Below are positions 36,015 through 43,036 of a DNA stretch of 64,000 bases, piece after piece (positions within the stretch are counted from its first letter, which is position 1; each line of letters opens with the position of its first letter). A program made the position numbers and the translations under genes. The notes under the pieces were generated by a model that did no database searches, was not told the DNA's origin, and saw only the letters and a list, made by a program, of their open reading frames with translations. The stretch comes from Brachybacterium avium (GTDB taxonomy: Bacteria > Actinomycetota > Actinomycetes > Actinomycetales > Dermabacteraceae), in assembly GCF_002216795.1 (NCBI RefSeq), contig NZ_CP022316.1, forward strand, positions 3,129,205 to 3,193,204, given 5' to 3'.

Positions 36015-37316
36015 GTGAACGCTCACGCCCCCTCCTCCGGCGACCTCGCCCGCCCCGTCGTCCCCGCCGCCGTGCGCCGTGCTCGATGGGCCGTCTCGCT
36101 GGTCTTCTTCCTCAACGGCGCCTCGTTCTGCGCGATCATGCCCCGCTACCCGGAGCTGGTGGACTCGATCGGGCTGAGCAACACCGCCTTCGGACTCGCC
36201 ATCGGACTCGGACCTCTCGGCGGGCTGCTCTCGGGCCTGTTCGCGGCGCGATTGATGAGGGGCCTCGGCTCGGCGCGCGTCGCCGTGGCCGCCCAGATCA
36301 TCGCCTCCACCTCCCACCTGCTGGTCTACACCGCCGGGAGCTGGCTGTGGCTCGCACTCTCGCTCGGTCTCGCGGCCGCGGCAGATGCGATCACCGACAT
36401 CTCGATGAACTCCCACGGGATGCGGGTCGAACGCCGCTACCGCCGCTCGATCATGAACAGCTACCACGGCTGGTGGTCCCTCGGAGCGGTGGTCGGCGGG
36501 CTGTTCGGGGCGGCCGCCGCACAGCTCGGGCTCCCGCTGTGGGCCCAGGGCGTGATCGGGCTGCTCCTCTTCGGCGCCCTGGCTGCAGGATCCTTCCGCT
36601 ATCTGCTGCCCGGGCACGACTCCACCGAGCGCACCCCGGTGCCGAGCACCGCGGGCCCGTCGGCCGCCTCCGCGGGCGAGGTGCCCGCTGATGCCTCCCC
36701 GCACGGGCTAAGCATCGCGGGGATGAGCCTGCATGCCCTCGCCCTGGTGGGCGCGCTGGGCATGGTGCTGGTGTTCGCCGGCTCCACGGAGGACGCCGGA
36801 AGCACCTGGGGCGCCCTGTTCATGACCGAGACCTTCGGTGCCGCGCCCTTCCTGGCCGGTATGGCCTTCGTCGCGATGCAGGGGGCGCAGACCATCGGCC
36901 GCTTCACCGGGGACGCCGTCGTGGACCGAATGGGGGACCGTGCCACCGCCCGCCTGGGAGCCCTGGTCGGGATGATCGGGATGAGCCTCGCACTGCTGCT
37001 GCCCTCGCCCGCCATGGCGGTGATCGGCTTCGCCGCCGCCGGCTGGGGCGTGGCCACCCTGTTCCCCGCCGCCTTCCGCGCGGCCGATGAGCTCCCGGGC
37101 GTGCCGCCGGGCGTGGGCATCACGGTGGTCGGCTGGTTCGCGCGCCTGGGCTTCTTCCTCACACCGCCCCTGGTCGGAGCACTCGCAGATGCGATGACCC
37201 TGCGCTACGCACTGTGGATGGTTCCGGTGTATGCGCTGGGCATCATGCTCTTCTCCGCCGTGCTCAGCACACGGCAGCGGTCCACCTCGGCCGGAGGCCC
37301 GTCCACCACGGTCTGA
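36015..37316 (+). CDS. MFS transporter
   Basis: 433-residue major-facilitator protein with 12 predicted helices. The first helix starts RWAVSLVFFLNGASFCAIMP; the loop 2-3 motif is degenerate (LFAARLMRGLG), and GRFTGDAVVDRMGDR in the second half resembles the equivalent motif. Family resemblance is to the YfmO/FucP-like AraJ group; the substrate is unknown. GTG 36015 is the first start in frame before the helix; only a weak CACAAT hexamer lies 8 nt upstream. Being divergent from deoD, a link with nucleoside or sugar traffic is possible but unproven. Confidence 0.85.
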   Translation: MNAHAPSSGDLARPVVPAAVRRARWAVSLVFFLNGASFCAIMPRYPELVDSIGLSNTAFGLAIGLGPLGGLLSGLFAARLMRGLGSARVAVAAQIIASTSHLLVYTAGSWLWLALSLGLAAAADAITDISMNSHGMRVERRYRRSIMNSYHGWWSLGAVVGGLFGAAAAQLGLPLWAQGVIGLLLFGALAAGSFRYLLPGHDSTERTPVPSTAGPSAASAGEVPADASPHGLSIAGMSLHALALVGALGMVLVFAGSTEDAGSTWGALFMTETFGAAPFLAGMAFVAMQGAQTIGRFTGDAVVDRMGDRATARLGALVGMIGMSLALLLPSPAMAVIGFAAAGWGVATLFPAAFRAADELPGVPPGVGITVVGWFARLGFFLTPPLVGALADAMTLRYALWMVPVYALGIMLFSAVLSTRQRSTSAGGPSTTV

Positions 37317-37338
37317 GGCTCGCAGCCGAGCCGGGCGG

Positions 37339-37974
37339 TCAGAACCGGCTGACGTCCCCGGCGCCCTCCCGAGCGATCACCAGATCCCCGCCGGACAGAT
37401 CGATGACCGTGGTCGGCTCCGTGCCCACCTCGCCGGAATCGATGATCGCCTCGACCTGCCCATCCAGCAGGTCCTGGACCACCCAGCCCTCCGTGGGCGG
37501 CTCCTCCTGCTCCGGCATCAGCAGGGTGGAGGAGACGATCGGCGCGCCGAGCGCCTCGACCAGAGCATGGGCCACCCGATGATCGGGGATCCGCACCCCG
37601 ACGGTGTGCTTCTTGGGATGCGCCATCTTCCGGGGCACCTCGCGGGTGGCCGGCAGGATGAAGGTGTACGGCCCGGGCGTGGCGTTCTTGACCAGTCGGA
37701 AAGTCGGGTTCGAGACCAGCACGAACTGGCCCAGCTGCGAGAAGTCCGCGCACACCAGTGTGAAATGGTGATCCTTGCCGACCTGACGGATCCGACGGAT
37801 GCGCTCGAGCCCCTCAGCGTTGCCGAGCGCGCAGCCCAGCGCATAGCAGGAGTCGGTGGGGTAGGCGATCAGCCCACCCGCTTCCAGCACGGCCACCGCC
37901 TGCTCGATCAGGCGGGGCTGCGGATCCTCGGGATGGATGTCGAGATACTTCGCGGAGTGACGTGACCTGGCCAT
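37339..37974 (-). CDS. YrdC/Sua5-family threonylcarbamoyl-AMP synthase-like protein
   Basis: 211-residue YrdC-fold protein, closest to the YciO subgroup. AYPTDSCYALGCALGNAEGL, RIRRIRQVGKDHHFTLVC, NATPGPYTFILPAT and KHTVGVRIPDH are characteristic nucleotide/RNA-binding segments. True TsaC/Sua5 makes threonylcarbamoyl-AMP for tRNA t6A37; the YciO branch has weaker or unknown activity. ATG 37974 has a TACCAT hexamer 5 nt upstream. Its upstream flank is a 54-bp tandem repeat array. Confidence 0.88.
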   Translation of the reverse strand: MARSRHSAKYLDIHPEDPQPRLIEQAVAVLEAGGLIAYPTDSCYALGCALGNAEGLERIRRIRQVGKDHHFTLVCADFSQLGQFVLVSNPTFRLVKNATPGPYTFILPATREVPRKMAHPKKHTVGVRIPDHRVAHALVEALGAPIVSSTLLMPEQEEPPTEGWVVQDLLDGQVEAIIDSGEVGTEPTTVIDLSGGDLVIAREGAGDVSRF

Positions 37975-37979
37975 ACCCG

Positions 37980-37985
37980 ATGGTA
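37980..37985 (-). promoter_or_regulatory. -10 hexamer for leaderless YrdC/YciO gene
   Basis: TACCAT on the minus strand, 5 nt from the ATG at 37974 and 8 bp from the first tandem repeat. Confidence 0.45.
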
Positions 37986-37992
37986 CGCCGGA

Positions 37993-38176
37993 GCCTCACA
38001 GCACGTCGATCAGGCTGCGTCTGTTGCCTGGTCTCCTGCCGTTCGTGCCTCACAGCACGTCGATCAGGCTGCGCCTGCTGCCTGATCTCCTGCCGTTCGT
38101 GCCTCACAGCACGTCGATCAGGCTGCGCCTGCTGCCTGATCTCCTGCCGTTCGTGCCTCACAGCACGTCGATCAGG
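37993..38176. repeat. 54-bp tandem repeat, 3.4 copies, each with a hairpin
   Basis: Copies start at 37993, 38047, 38101 and a 22-bp partial at 38155. Copies 2 and 3 are identical; copy 1 differs at a few bases. Each full copy contains GATCAGGC and GCCTGATC separated by 10 bases, a perfect 8-bp stem; in copy 1 one pair becomes T-G. The last copy includes the TGA stop of the upstream DUF952 gene (minus strand), so the unit arose by duplicating the gene's 3' end. It lies between two same-strand genes. Confidence 0.95.
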
Positions 38177-38537
38177 CGACGACCACGAACTCTCGGCCGA
38201 TCCACTTGGTGCGGCGCAGCCGGACCACGGCGCTGACCGGCAGCGGACCGTTGATGTGGGGGTAGCCGCGACCCTTGCCATCCACATCCGCCTCGATGTC
38301 CACGGCGATGCCTGCCGCCTCGACGCGGCCCACGTCGATCTCGAGGATCACCAGATCCGAGGGGCGGTCGGGGTAGATGCGCTTGGCGACCTTGGAGACC
38401 TGCTCGGGCCAGGAGGCGTGGATGAACCCCTCGTCGGCGAGCTCGCGATCGCGCGTGGCGCGGGTGTACGAGCCTGACCGGACGGCCGCCTCCCAGGCGG
38501 GCAGTTCGGTGATGTGCCAGATCAGGGGCGCGGGCAT
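38172..38537 (-). CDS. DUF952 family protein
   Basis: 121-residue protein of the DUF952 family (fold related to ADP-ribosyltransferase-like small domains). It opens LIWHITELPAWEAAVRSG and has GFIHASWPEQVSKVAKRIYP and PHINGPLPVSAVVRL, the family's usual ends. Function unknown. ATG 38537 lies 7 nt from a TACACT hexamer; the transcript should be leaderless and starts from the same 30-bp segment as the GNAT gene at 38562. The stop codon is inside the last copy of the 54-bp repeat. Confidence 0.88.
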   Translation of the reverse strand: MPAPLIWHITELPAWEAAVRSGSYTRATRDRELADEGFIHASWPEQVSKVAKRIYPDRPSDLVILEIDVGRVEAAGIAVDIEADVDGKGRGYPHINGPLPVSAVVRLRRTKWIGREFVVVA

Positions 38538-38544
38538 GACCGGC

Positions 38545-38554
38545 AGTGTACCGT
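38545..38554. promoter_or_regulatory. bidirectional leaderless promoter with overlapping -10 hexamers
   Basis: AGTGTACCGT reads TACACT leftward (38545-38550) and TACCGT rightward (38549-38554); they share the TA at 38549-38550. Each is exactly 7 nt from an ATG (38537 minus, 38562 plus), and the 24-bp spacer is close to palindromic. Confidence 0.65.
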
Positions 38555-38561
38555 GACCGGC

Positions 38562-38930
38562 ATGGATGAGACCTCCGCCGAACCGGGCGCGGTGCGCCTG
38601 GTCCACAATGCCGATCGCGACCGCTACGAAGCGCTGGACGGGGACGAGGTCCTCGCCGTCCTCGCCCATGAGGACGAGGACCCGCCGGACGGCGACGGCC
38701 GCGCTCTCGGAGTGCGCCTGCGCGACCTGCGCTCCACCGTGGTCGCCCCCGAGCGCTCCGGTGCCGGGATCGGCTCCGCCATCGTGCGCTTCGCCCTCGA
38801 CGACATCCGCGGCCTGGGCATGACCGTCCGTCCCACCTGCTGGTTCGTGCGGGGATGGATCGAACGACACCCCGAGTACGCGGACCTGCTGGAGACAGCC
38901 GCCCCCGAGACGGACGGAGACGACCGATGA
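38562..38930 (+). CDS. small GNAT-like N-acetyltransferase (YjdJ/GTT1 type)
   Basis: 122 residues. It follows the short Acetyltransf_CG pattern: a strand pair (RYEALDGDEVLAVLAHE), then STVVAPERSGAGIGSAIVRF with the acetyl-CoA loop R-x-x-G-x-G, and VRPTCWFVRGWIERHPEY, the usual C-terminal section of this family. Substrate unknown. First gene of an operon with overlapping stops and starts (ATGA at 38927) that continues with the phosphatase, amidase and S4 protein. Confidence 0.88.
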   Translation: MDETSAEPGAVRLVHNADRDRYEALDGDEVLAVLAHEDEDPPDGDGRALGVRLRDLRSTVVAPERSGAGIGSAIVRFALDDIRGLGMTVRPTCWFVRGWIERHPEYADLLETAAPETDGDDR

Positions 38931-39439
38931 CCTACCGGATCCTCACCATCTGCACCGGCAACATCTGCCGCTCCCCGATGGCCGAGTACGCCGTGCGCGA
39001 GGCCCTCGAGCAGGCGGGCCTCGCCGAGCACGTCGAGGTGACCTCCGCAGGCACCTCCGGCTGGGAGGTCGGGAACCCGATCGACCCCCGCGCCGGTGAG
39101 CTGCTGCGCCGTCACGGCATCGAGCCCGGCGACCATCGGGCCCGGCAGATGGACACCGACGAGCTGCAGGAGGCCGACCTGGTGCTCACGCTCGACCACG
39201 ACCACGTCGACCCCGTGCGACGGGTGCTCGGCGCCGCGCGGGCCGAGGAGACGGTGCGGATGGTGCGGGACTTCGCCCCGCACTCCGTCGAGGACACCGG
39301 CATCCGTGATCCCTGGTACGGGGACGAGAGCGACTTCGACACCGCCTGGGAGCAGATCGACGAAGCACTCCCCGGGATCGTCGACCACGTGCGCAGCGCC
39401 CTGCCCGAGCAGGAGCTGCGGGGGACGGGGCCGCGATGA
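38927..39439 (+). CDS. low-molecular-weight protein-tyrosine phosphatase
   Basis: 170-residue LMW-PTP. The P-loop is CTGNICRS (C-x5-R-S, residues 9-16), with the DPWYGDESDF general-acid segment carrying the catalytic Asp. It dephosphorylates protein tyrosines (or arginine, in some bacterial members). The 4-base overlaps with both neighbours indicate coupled translation; the role within this operon is unclear. Confidence 0.94.
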   Translation: MTYRILTICTGNICRSPMAEYAVREALEQAGLAEHVEVTSAGTSGWEVGNPIDPRAGELLRRHGIEPGDHRARQMDTDELQEADLVLTLDHDHVDPVRRVLGAARAEETVRMVRDFAPHSVEDTGIRDPWYGDESDFDTAWEQIDEALPGIVDHVRSALPEQELRGTGPR

Positions 39440-40905
39440 TGACCGCACAGTCGGAGACACCGCGGGGAGCACTGGAGACGGCCGCCGCCCTGCGCACCGG
39501 AGAGCTCGATGCCGAGGAACTCGCCGAGCGCACCCTCGACGCGGCACGCTCGACGGGCGCCGAGGTGGGCGCCTTCGCCCATCTCCTGGAGGCGCTCACC
39601 CGGGAGCAGGCGCGCAGCGCGGCCGGGCAGCTCGAGCAGGCTCGTCGCGCCGGGCGTCTCGCAGAGCTCGCCGACCACCGGCCGCTGCTCGGCGTGCCGC
39701 TGCCGATCAAGGATCTGACCCAGGTCGCCGGGGCGCCCTTCGAGGCGGGCAGCGCGGCGCTCGCCGGGAACATCGCGACCCTGACCGACGGGGTCGCCCA
39801 GCAGATCCTCGACGGCGGCACCCTCACCATCGGCAAGACTTCGACCCCCGAGTTCGGGCTGCCCTGCTACACCGAGCCGGCCACCGGGGCGCCTGCCCGC
39901 ACCCCCTGGGATCTGGACCGCACCGCCGGCGGATCCAGCGGCGGCGCGGCCGCCGCAGTGGCCAGCGGGATCGTCCCGCTCGCCCACGGTTCCGACGGCG
40001 GCGGATCGGTGCGCATTCCCGCCGCCTGCTGCGGCATCGTCGGCCTCAAACCGTCCCGCGGGGTCATCTCCCCGGGCCCGTACGGCAGCGAGGGGATGGG
40101 GCTGGTCACCGATGGGATCCTGACCCGCAGCGTGCGGGACGCCGCCGCCGGGCTCGACCTGCTCGCCGGGCCCCGCATCGGGGACTTCACCCCCGCGGCC
40201 CGCGCCCCGGGCTCCCACCTCACCCGTCTCGACGATGTCGGCGCACAGAGCGCTCCGCTGCGGATCGGAGTGCTGCGCGCACCGCTGGCCGCGGAGACCG
40301 ACGTCCACCCGGCCGCCGTGCGCGGCCTCGACCGGGCGCTCGAGGTGCTGCGCGGACTCGGCCACGAGCTGACCGAGATCCCGGCCCCGTTCACCCCCGA
40401 GGACTGGACCGCCTTCATGCCGTTGTGGACCGTCGGAGCGGCGACGATCCCGCTGGACGAGGAGCAGGAGGGCAAGCTCCTCGAGCTCACCCGCTGGCTG
40501 CGCGAGCGTGGCCGCAGCTATAGCGGCGTCGACCTCGCCCGGGCCTTCGCCGGGGTCCAGATGCTGTCGAGACGCACCCTGGAGGCCTTCGCCCCCTACG
40601 ACATCGTGATCACCCCGGCGCTCTCCGGTCCTCCCGCCCTCCCCGAAGAGCTGCAGCTGGTCGACGGCGCCGCAGACTTCGATGCCCAGTGCGCCTTCAC
40701 CCCCTGGACCAGCACCTGGAACATGCTCGGTGCCGCGGCGATCTCGATCCCGTTGCACCGCGAGAGCATCGACGGGGTCGAGCTGCCGTTCGGCGTGCAT
40801 CTGGGCGCGACCCGGCACGGCGACGACGCCCTGCTGCTGTCCGTGGCCGCGCAGCTGGAGGCCCGCGACCCGTGGCCGCTGGTGCGCACGCCGCACAGCG
40901 CATGA
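39436..40905 (+). CDS. amidase signature family hydrolase
   Basis: 489-residue amidase. The Ser-cisSer-Lys triad is visible: Lys in VPLPIKDLTQVAG, cis-Ser in GGSSGGAAAAVASG, nucleophile Ser in GSDGGGSVRIPAACCGIVG. It hydrolyses an amide; not GatA, since gatB/gatC are absent and the C-terminal half differs. Start is one of two adjacent ATG codons at 39436. Overlaps by four bases at both ends. Confidence 0.92.
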   Translation: MMTAQSETPRGALETAAALRTGELDAEELAERTLDAARSTGAEVGAFAHLLEALTREQARSAAGQLEQARRAGRLAELADHRPLLGVPLPIKDLTQVAGAPFEAGSAALAGNIATLTDGVAQQILDGGTLTIGKTSTPEFGLPCYTEPATGAPARTPWDLDRTAGGSSGGAAAAVASGIVPLAHGSDGGGSVRIPAACCGIVGLKPSRGVISPGPYGSEGMGLVTDGILTRSVRDAAAGLDLLAGPRIGDFTPAARAPGSHLTRLDDVGAQSAPLRIGVLRAPLAAETDVHPAAVRGLDRALEVLRGLGHELTEIPAPFTPEDWTAFMPLWTVGAATIPLDEEQEGKLLELTRWLRERGRSYSGVDLARAFAGVQMLSRRTLEAFAPYDIVITPALSGPPALPEELQLVDGAADFDAQCAFTPWTSTWNMLGAAAISIPLHRESIDGVELPFGVHLGATRHGDDALLLSVAAQLEARDPWPLVRTPHSA

Positions 40906-41330
40906 GCGGCCTCGCGGGAGCCGACGGGCCGCAGACCATCCGCCTGGACGTGTGGCTGTGGAGCGCTCGTCTGATGCCCACCCGCTCCGCGGCGACGGCC
41001 GCCTGTCGCGGCGGGCACGTGCGCCGCAACGGCGAACCGGCCAAGGCGGCGCAGAAGATCGTGGTCGGAGATGAGCTACGGGTGCGCTCCCGCGGCCGGG
41101 AGCGGATCGTGATCGTCACCCGGATCCTCACCACCCGGGTGGGGGCGCCGATCGCCCGCGAGGCCTACGAGGACCACACCCCCGAGCCGCCGCCTCAGCT
41201 GGCGGCGGCGCCGCCCCGTCGGGAGCGCGGCACGGGCAGGCCCACCAAACGCGAGCGGCGACAGTTCGACCGGCTGCGCGGACGCGATTCCACCCGTGGC
41301 CCGGCAGTGGACCCGGAGGATGCGCCCTGA
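40902..41330 (+). CDS. S4-domain RNA-binding protein (Hsp15-like)
   Basis: 142 residues. The S4 fold reads IRLDVWLWSARLMPTRSAAT, then CRGGHVRRNGEPAKAAQKI and VGDELRVRSRGRERIVIV; the C-terminal 50 residues are basic and disordered (GTGRPTKRERRQFDRLRGRD). This is the Hsp15/RqcP pattern; homologues act on stalled 50S ribosomes with peptidyl-tRNA. Last gene of the four-gene overlapping operon. Confidence 0.88.
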   Translation: MSGLAGADGPQTIRLDVWLWSARLMPTRSAATAACRGGHVRRNGEPAKAAQKIVVGDELRVRSRGRERIVIVTRILTTRVGAPIAREAYEDHTPEPPPQLAAAPPRRERGTGRPTKRERRQFDRLRGRDSTRGPAVDPEDAP

Positions 41331-41355
41331 GGGCAGGCTGGACCCTTGACCGGGC

Positions 41356-42744
41356 TCAGCGCGCCATGGCGAGCAGCTGCTGCCGATTCGCGGTCAGCCG
41401 CTGCAGCAGGTTCCGCTCGATCCCGACGACCTTCGGATTCGCACCGTCTGCCAGCAGCCGCTGACGGATCGAGGCGAGATCGGCGCTCTCCCGGATGAAT
41501 CTTTTCATCACGGGCCGGGCGCCGATCTGGCTCGCCCAGCGCTTGCCTTCGCGCCGACCCTTCCAGGTCGCGAGCATGTCGACCTCCTCATGGGTGAGCC
41601 AACCCTGGTTGGCGTAGTCACCCAGGCGAACCCTGGTCAGCCGGGACTCGTCCCAGATCAGCACCACGATCGCGATCAGCCACAGCAGCGAGATGATCGC
41701 CTGGGCGCCGTACATCAGCAGCACTCCGAGGAGCCCGCCCCCGAGCCAGGCGGAGAAGTTCCATCCGGCGTGCAGCAGCATCCCGGGGATCAGGGCGGGG
41801 ATGAACACCAGGAAGCCCATGATCGTGCCCCATTTGCGAGCCACGAAGCCGACGGTGAGGCCGGTCAGAGAGGTGTAGATGGCGTGGCCGAAGATGTTCA
41901 TCACGCCGCGCAGGATGAACAGGAACAGCACCCCGCCGGCGCCGGAGGTCTCCAGCTGCCGGGTGTAGTAGACGATGTTCTCGGTGAAGGCGAAGCCGCC
42001 GCCGATCAGCGAGCCATAGATCAGACCATCCAGCGGGCCGTTGAAATAGCGGCGGGCCAGCAGCATCAGCAGCAGCAGACCGAGCCCCTTGGTGGTCTCC
42101 TCGACCAGCGGCGCACTGATGACGAGACCGGCGAAGTTCGCGATCTCCTCGCTGCCCGTGGCGATGAAGACCAGCTGACCGTTCAGGGTGTTCAGCACAT
42201 AGCTGATGCCGACGGCGATGGCGGCGCCCCAGAACACCGCGATGATCAGCAGGGGCAGCGGCTGCGGATCCCAGCGGTCCGCCAGGACCATGATCCCCGC
42301 GATGATCAGCAGGGAGAAGGCGGCGAGGAAGGCGGTGACCGGCCACCACACCGGATTCGCGCTCGCGGTGATGACGAAGTTGAGGAAGAAGTAGCCCAGG
42401 ACCAGCAGCAGGCAGACGCCGAGCACGACGACGGCCAACCACACGGCGATGCTCACGGTGGGCAATCGGGCGGCACCCTGGGCGACCTCCTGGACCCGTC
42501 GGGTCTGGGTGGACCAGGCGGAATGGGGCTGAGCCTGGTCGGGACGCTGGATCTGGGCCGGCGCGAAGCGGGCCGCGGTGAGGCCGGAGGCCGGCCGTAC
42601 CGAGGTGTCGTACGCGCGGGGGTTGCCGTAGTCGATATAGCGCGGCTGAGGTGGGTGCGACGGGCCGCCCTGGGCTGCACCGGGGCGCGGCCGGCCGTTG
42701 GGCATGTACCGGCCGTTCTGCGGCGGTGTCGGGGGCTGTGTCAT
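41356..42744 (-). CDS. PrsW-family intramembrane metalloprotease
   Basis: 462-residue membrane protein. A proline/glutamine-rich cytoplasmic N-terminus of about 100 residues is followed by eight or so helices carrying the PrsW motifs: VEETTKGLGLLLL (EExxK), FGHAIYTSLTG (first HxxxT) and GMLLHAGWNFSA (second His). A soluble tail of about 90 residues follows. PrsW proteins cleave anti-sigma factors in some Firmicutes; the actinobacterial target is unknown. It converges with the S4 gene and has about 290 bp of upstream sequence shared with clpB, including a TAGCAT at 42837-42842 on its strand. Confidence 0.9.
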   Translation of the reverse strand: MTQPPTPPQNGRYMPNGRPRPGAAQGGPSHPPQPRYIDYGNPRAYDTSVRPASGLTAARFAPAQIQRPDQAQPHSAWSTQTRRVQEVAQGAARLPTVSIAVWLAVVVLGVCLLLVLGYFFLNFVITASANPVWWPVTAFLAAFSLLIIAGIMVLADRWDPQPLPLLIIAVFWGAAIAVGISYVLNTLNGQLVFIATGSEEIANFAGLVISAPLVEETTKGLGLLLLMLLARRYFNGPLDGLIYGSLIGGGFAFTENIVYYTRQLETSGAGGVLFLFILRGVMNIFGHAIYTSLTGLTVGFVARKWGTIMGFLVFIPALIPGMLLHAGWNFSAWLGGGLLGVLLMYGAQAIISLLWLIAIVVLIWDESRLTRVRLGDYANQGWLTHEEVDMLATWKGRREGKRWASQIGARPVMKRFIRESADLASIRQRLLADGANPKVVGIERNLLQRLTANRQQLLAMAR

Positions 42745-42941
42745 GAGGGCCTCGGTTTCGACGGCAGCGGGGAGGAGGGAAGGGTGGCACGGGACCGCCG
42801 TCGGTTCCCCGGACGACGCCTCACGGTGCCAGTGCGATGCTACAGGCGTGCATTCCCATCATCGCCGAGCGGGAGGTCGACGGTGAGCGGATGTGGACAA
42901 GTGATCGGCCGTGCACCGAGAGGCATCGCAACCGATCCGAG

Positions 42942-42962
42942 ATTGAGTGGAATAGACTCAAC
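42942..42962 (+). promoter_or_regulatory. HAIR operator (HspR site) upstream of clpB
   Basis: ATTGAGT-N7-ACTCAAC, one mismatch in each half against the HspR HAIR consensus and close to the sites upstream of dnaK at 1537 and 1601. It contains TAGACT (42953-42958), a possible -10, so the repressor would cover the promoter. It puts clpB in the same regulon. Confidence 0.85.
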
Positions 42963-43036
42963 TTGTCTGACGTTCTTATCAGCAGATGTCGTGGCGTTCA
43001 GGTCCGCGACCCCAGAGGACTCAGGAGAGGAGCCCC

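Noticed and set aside
37993-38176. CRISPR array
   Set aside because: Units are contiguous, with no unique spacers, and no cas genes are near.
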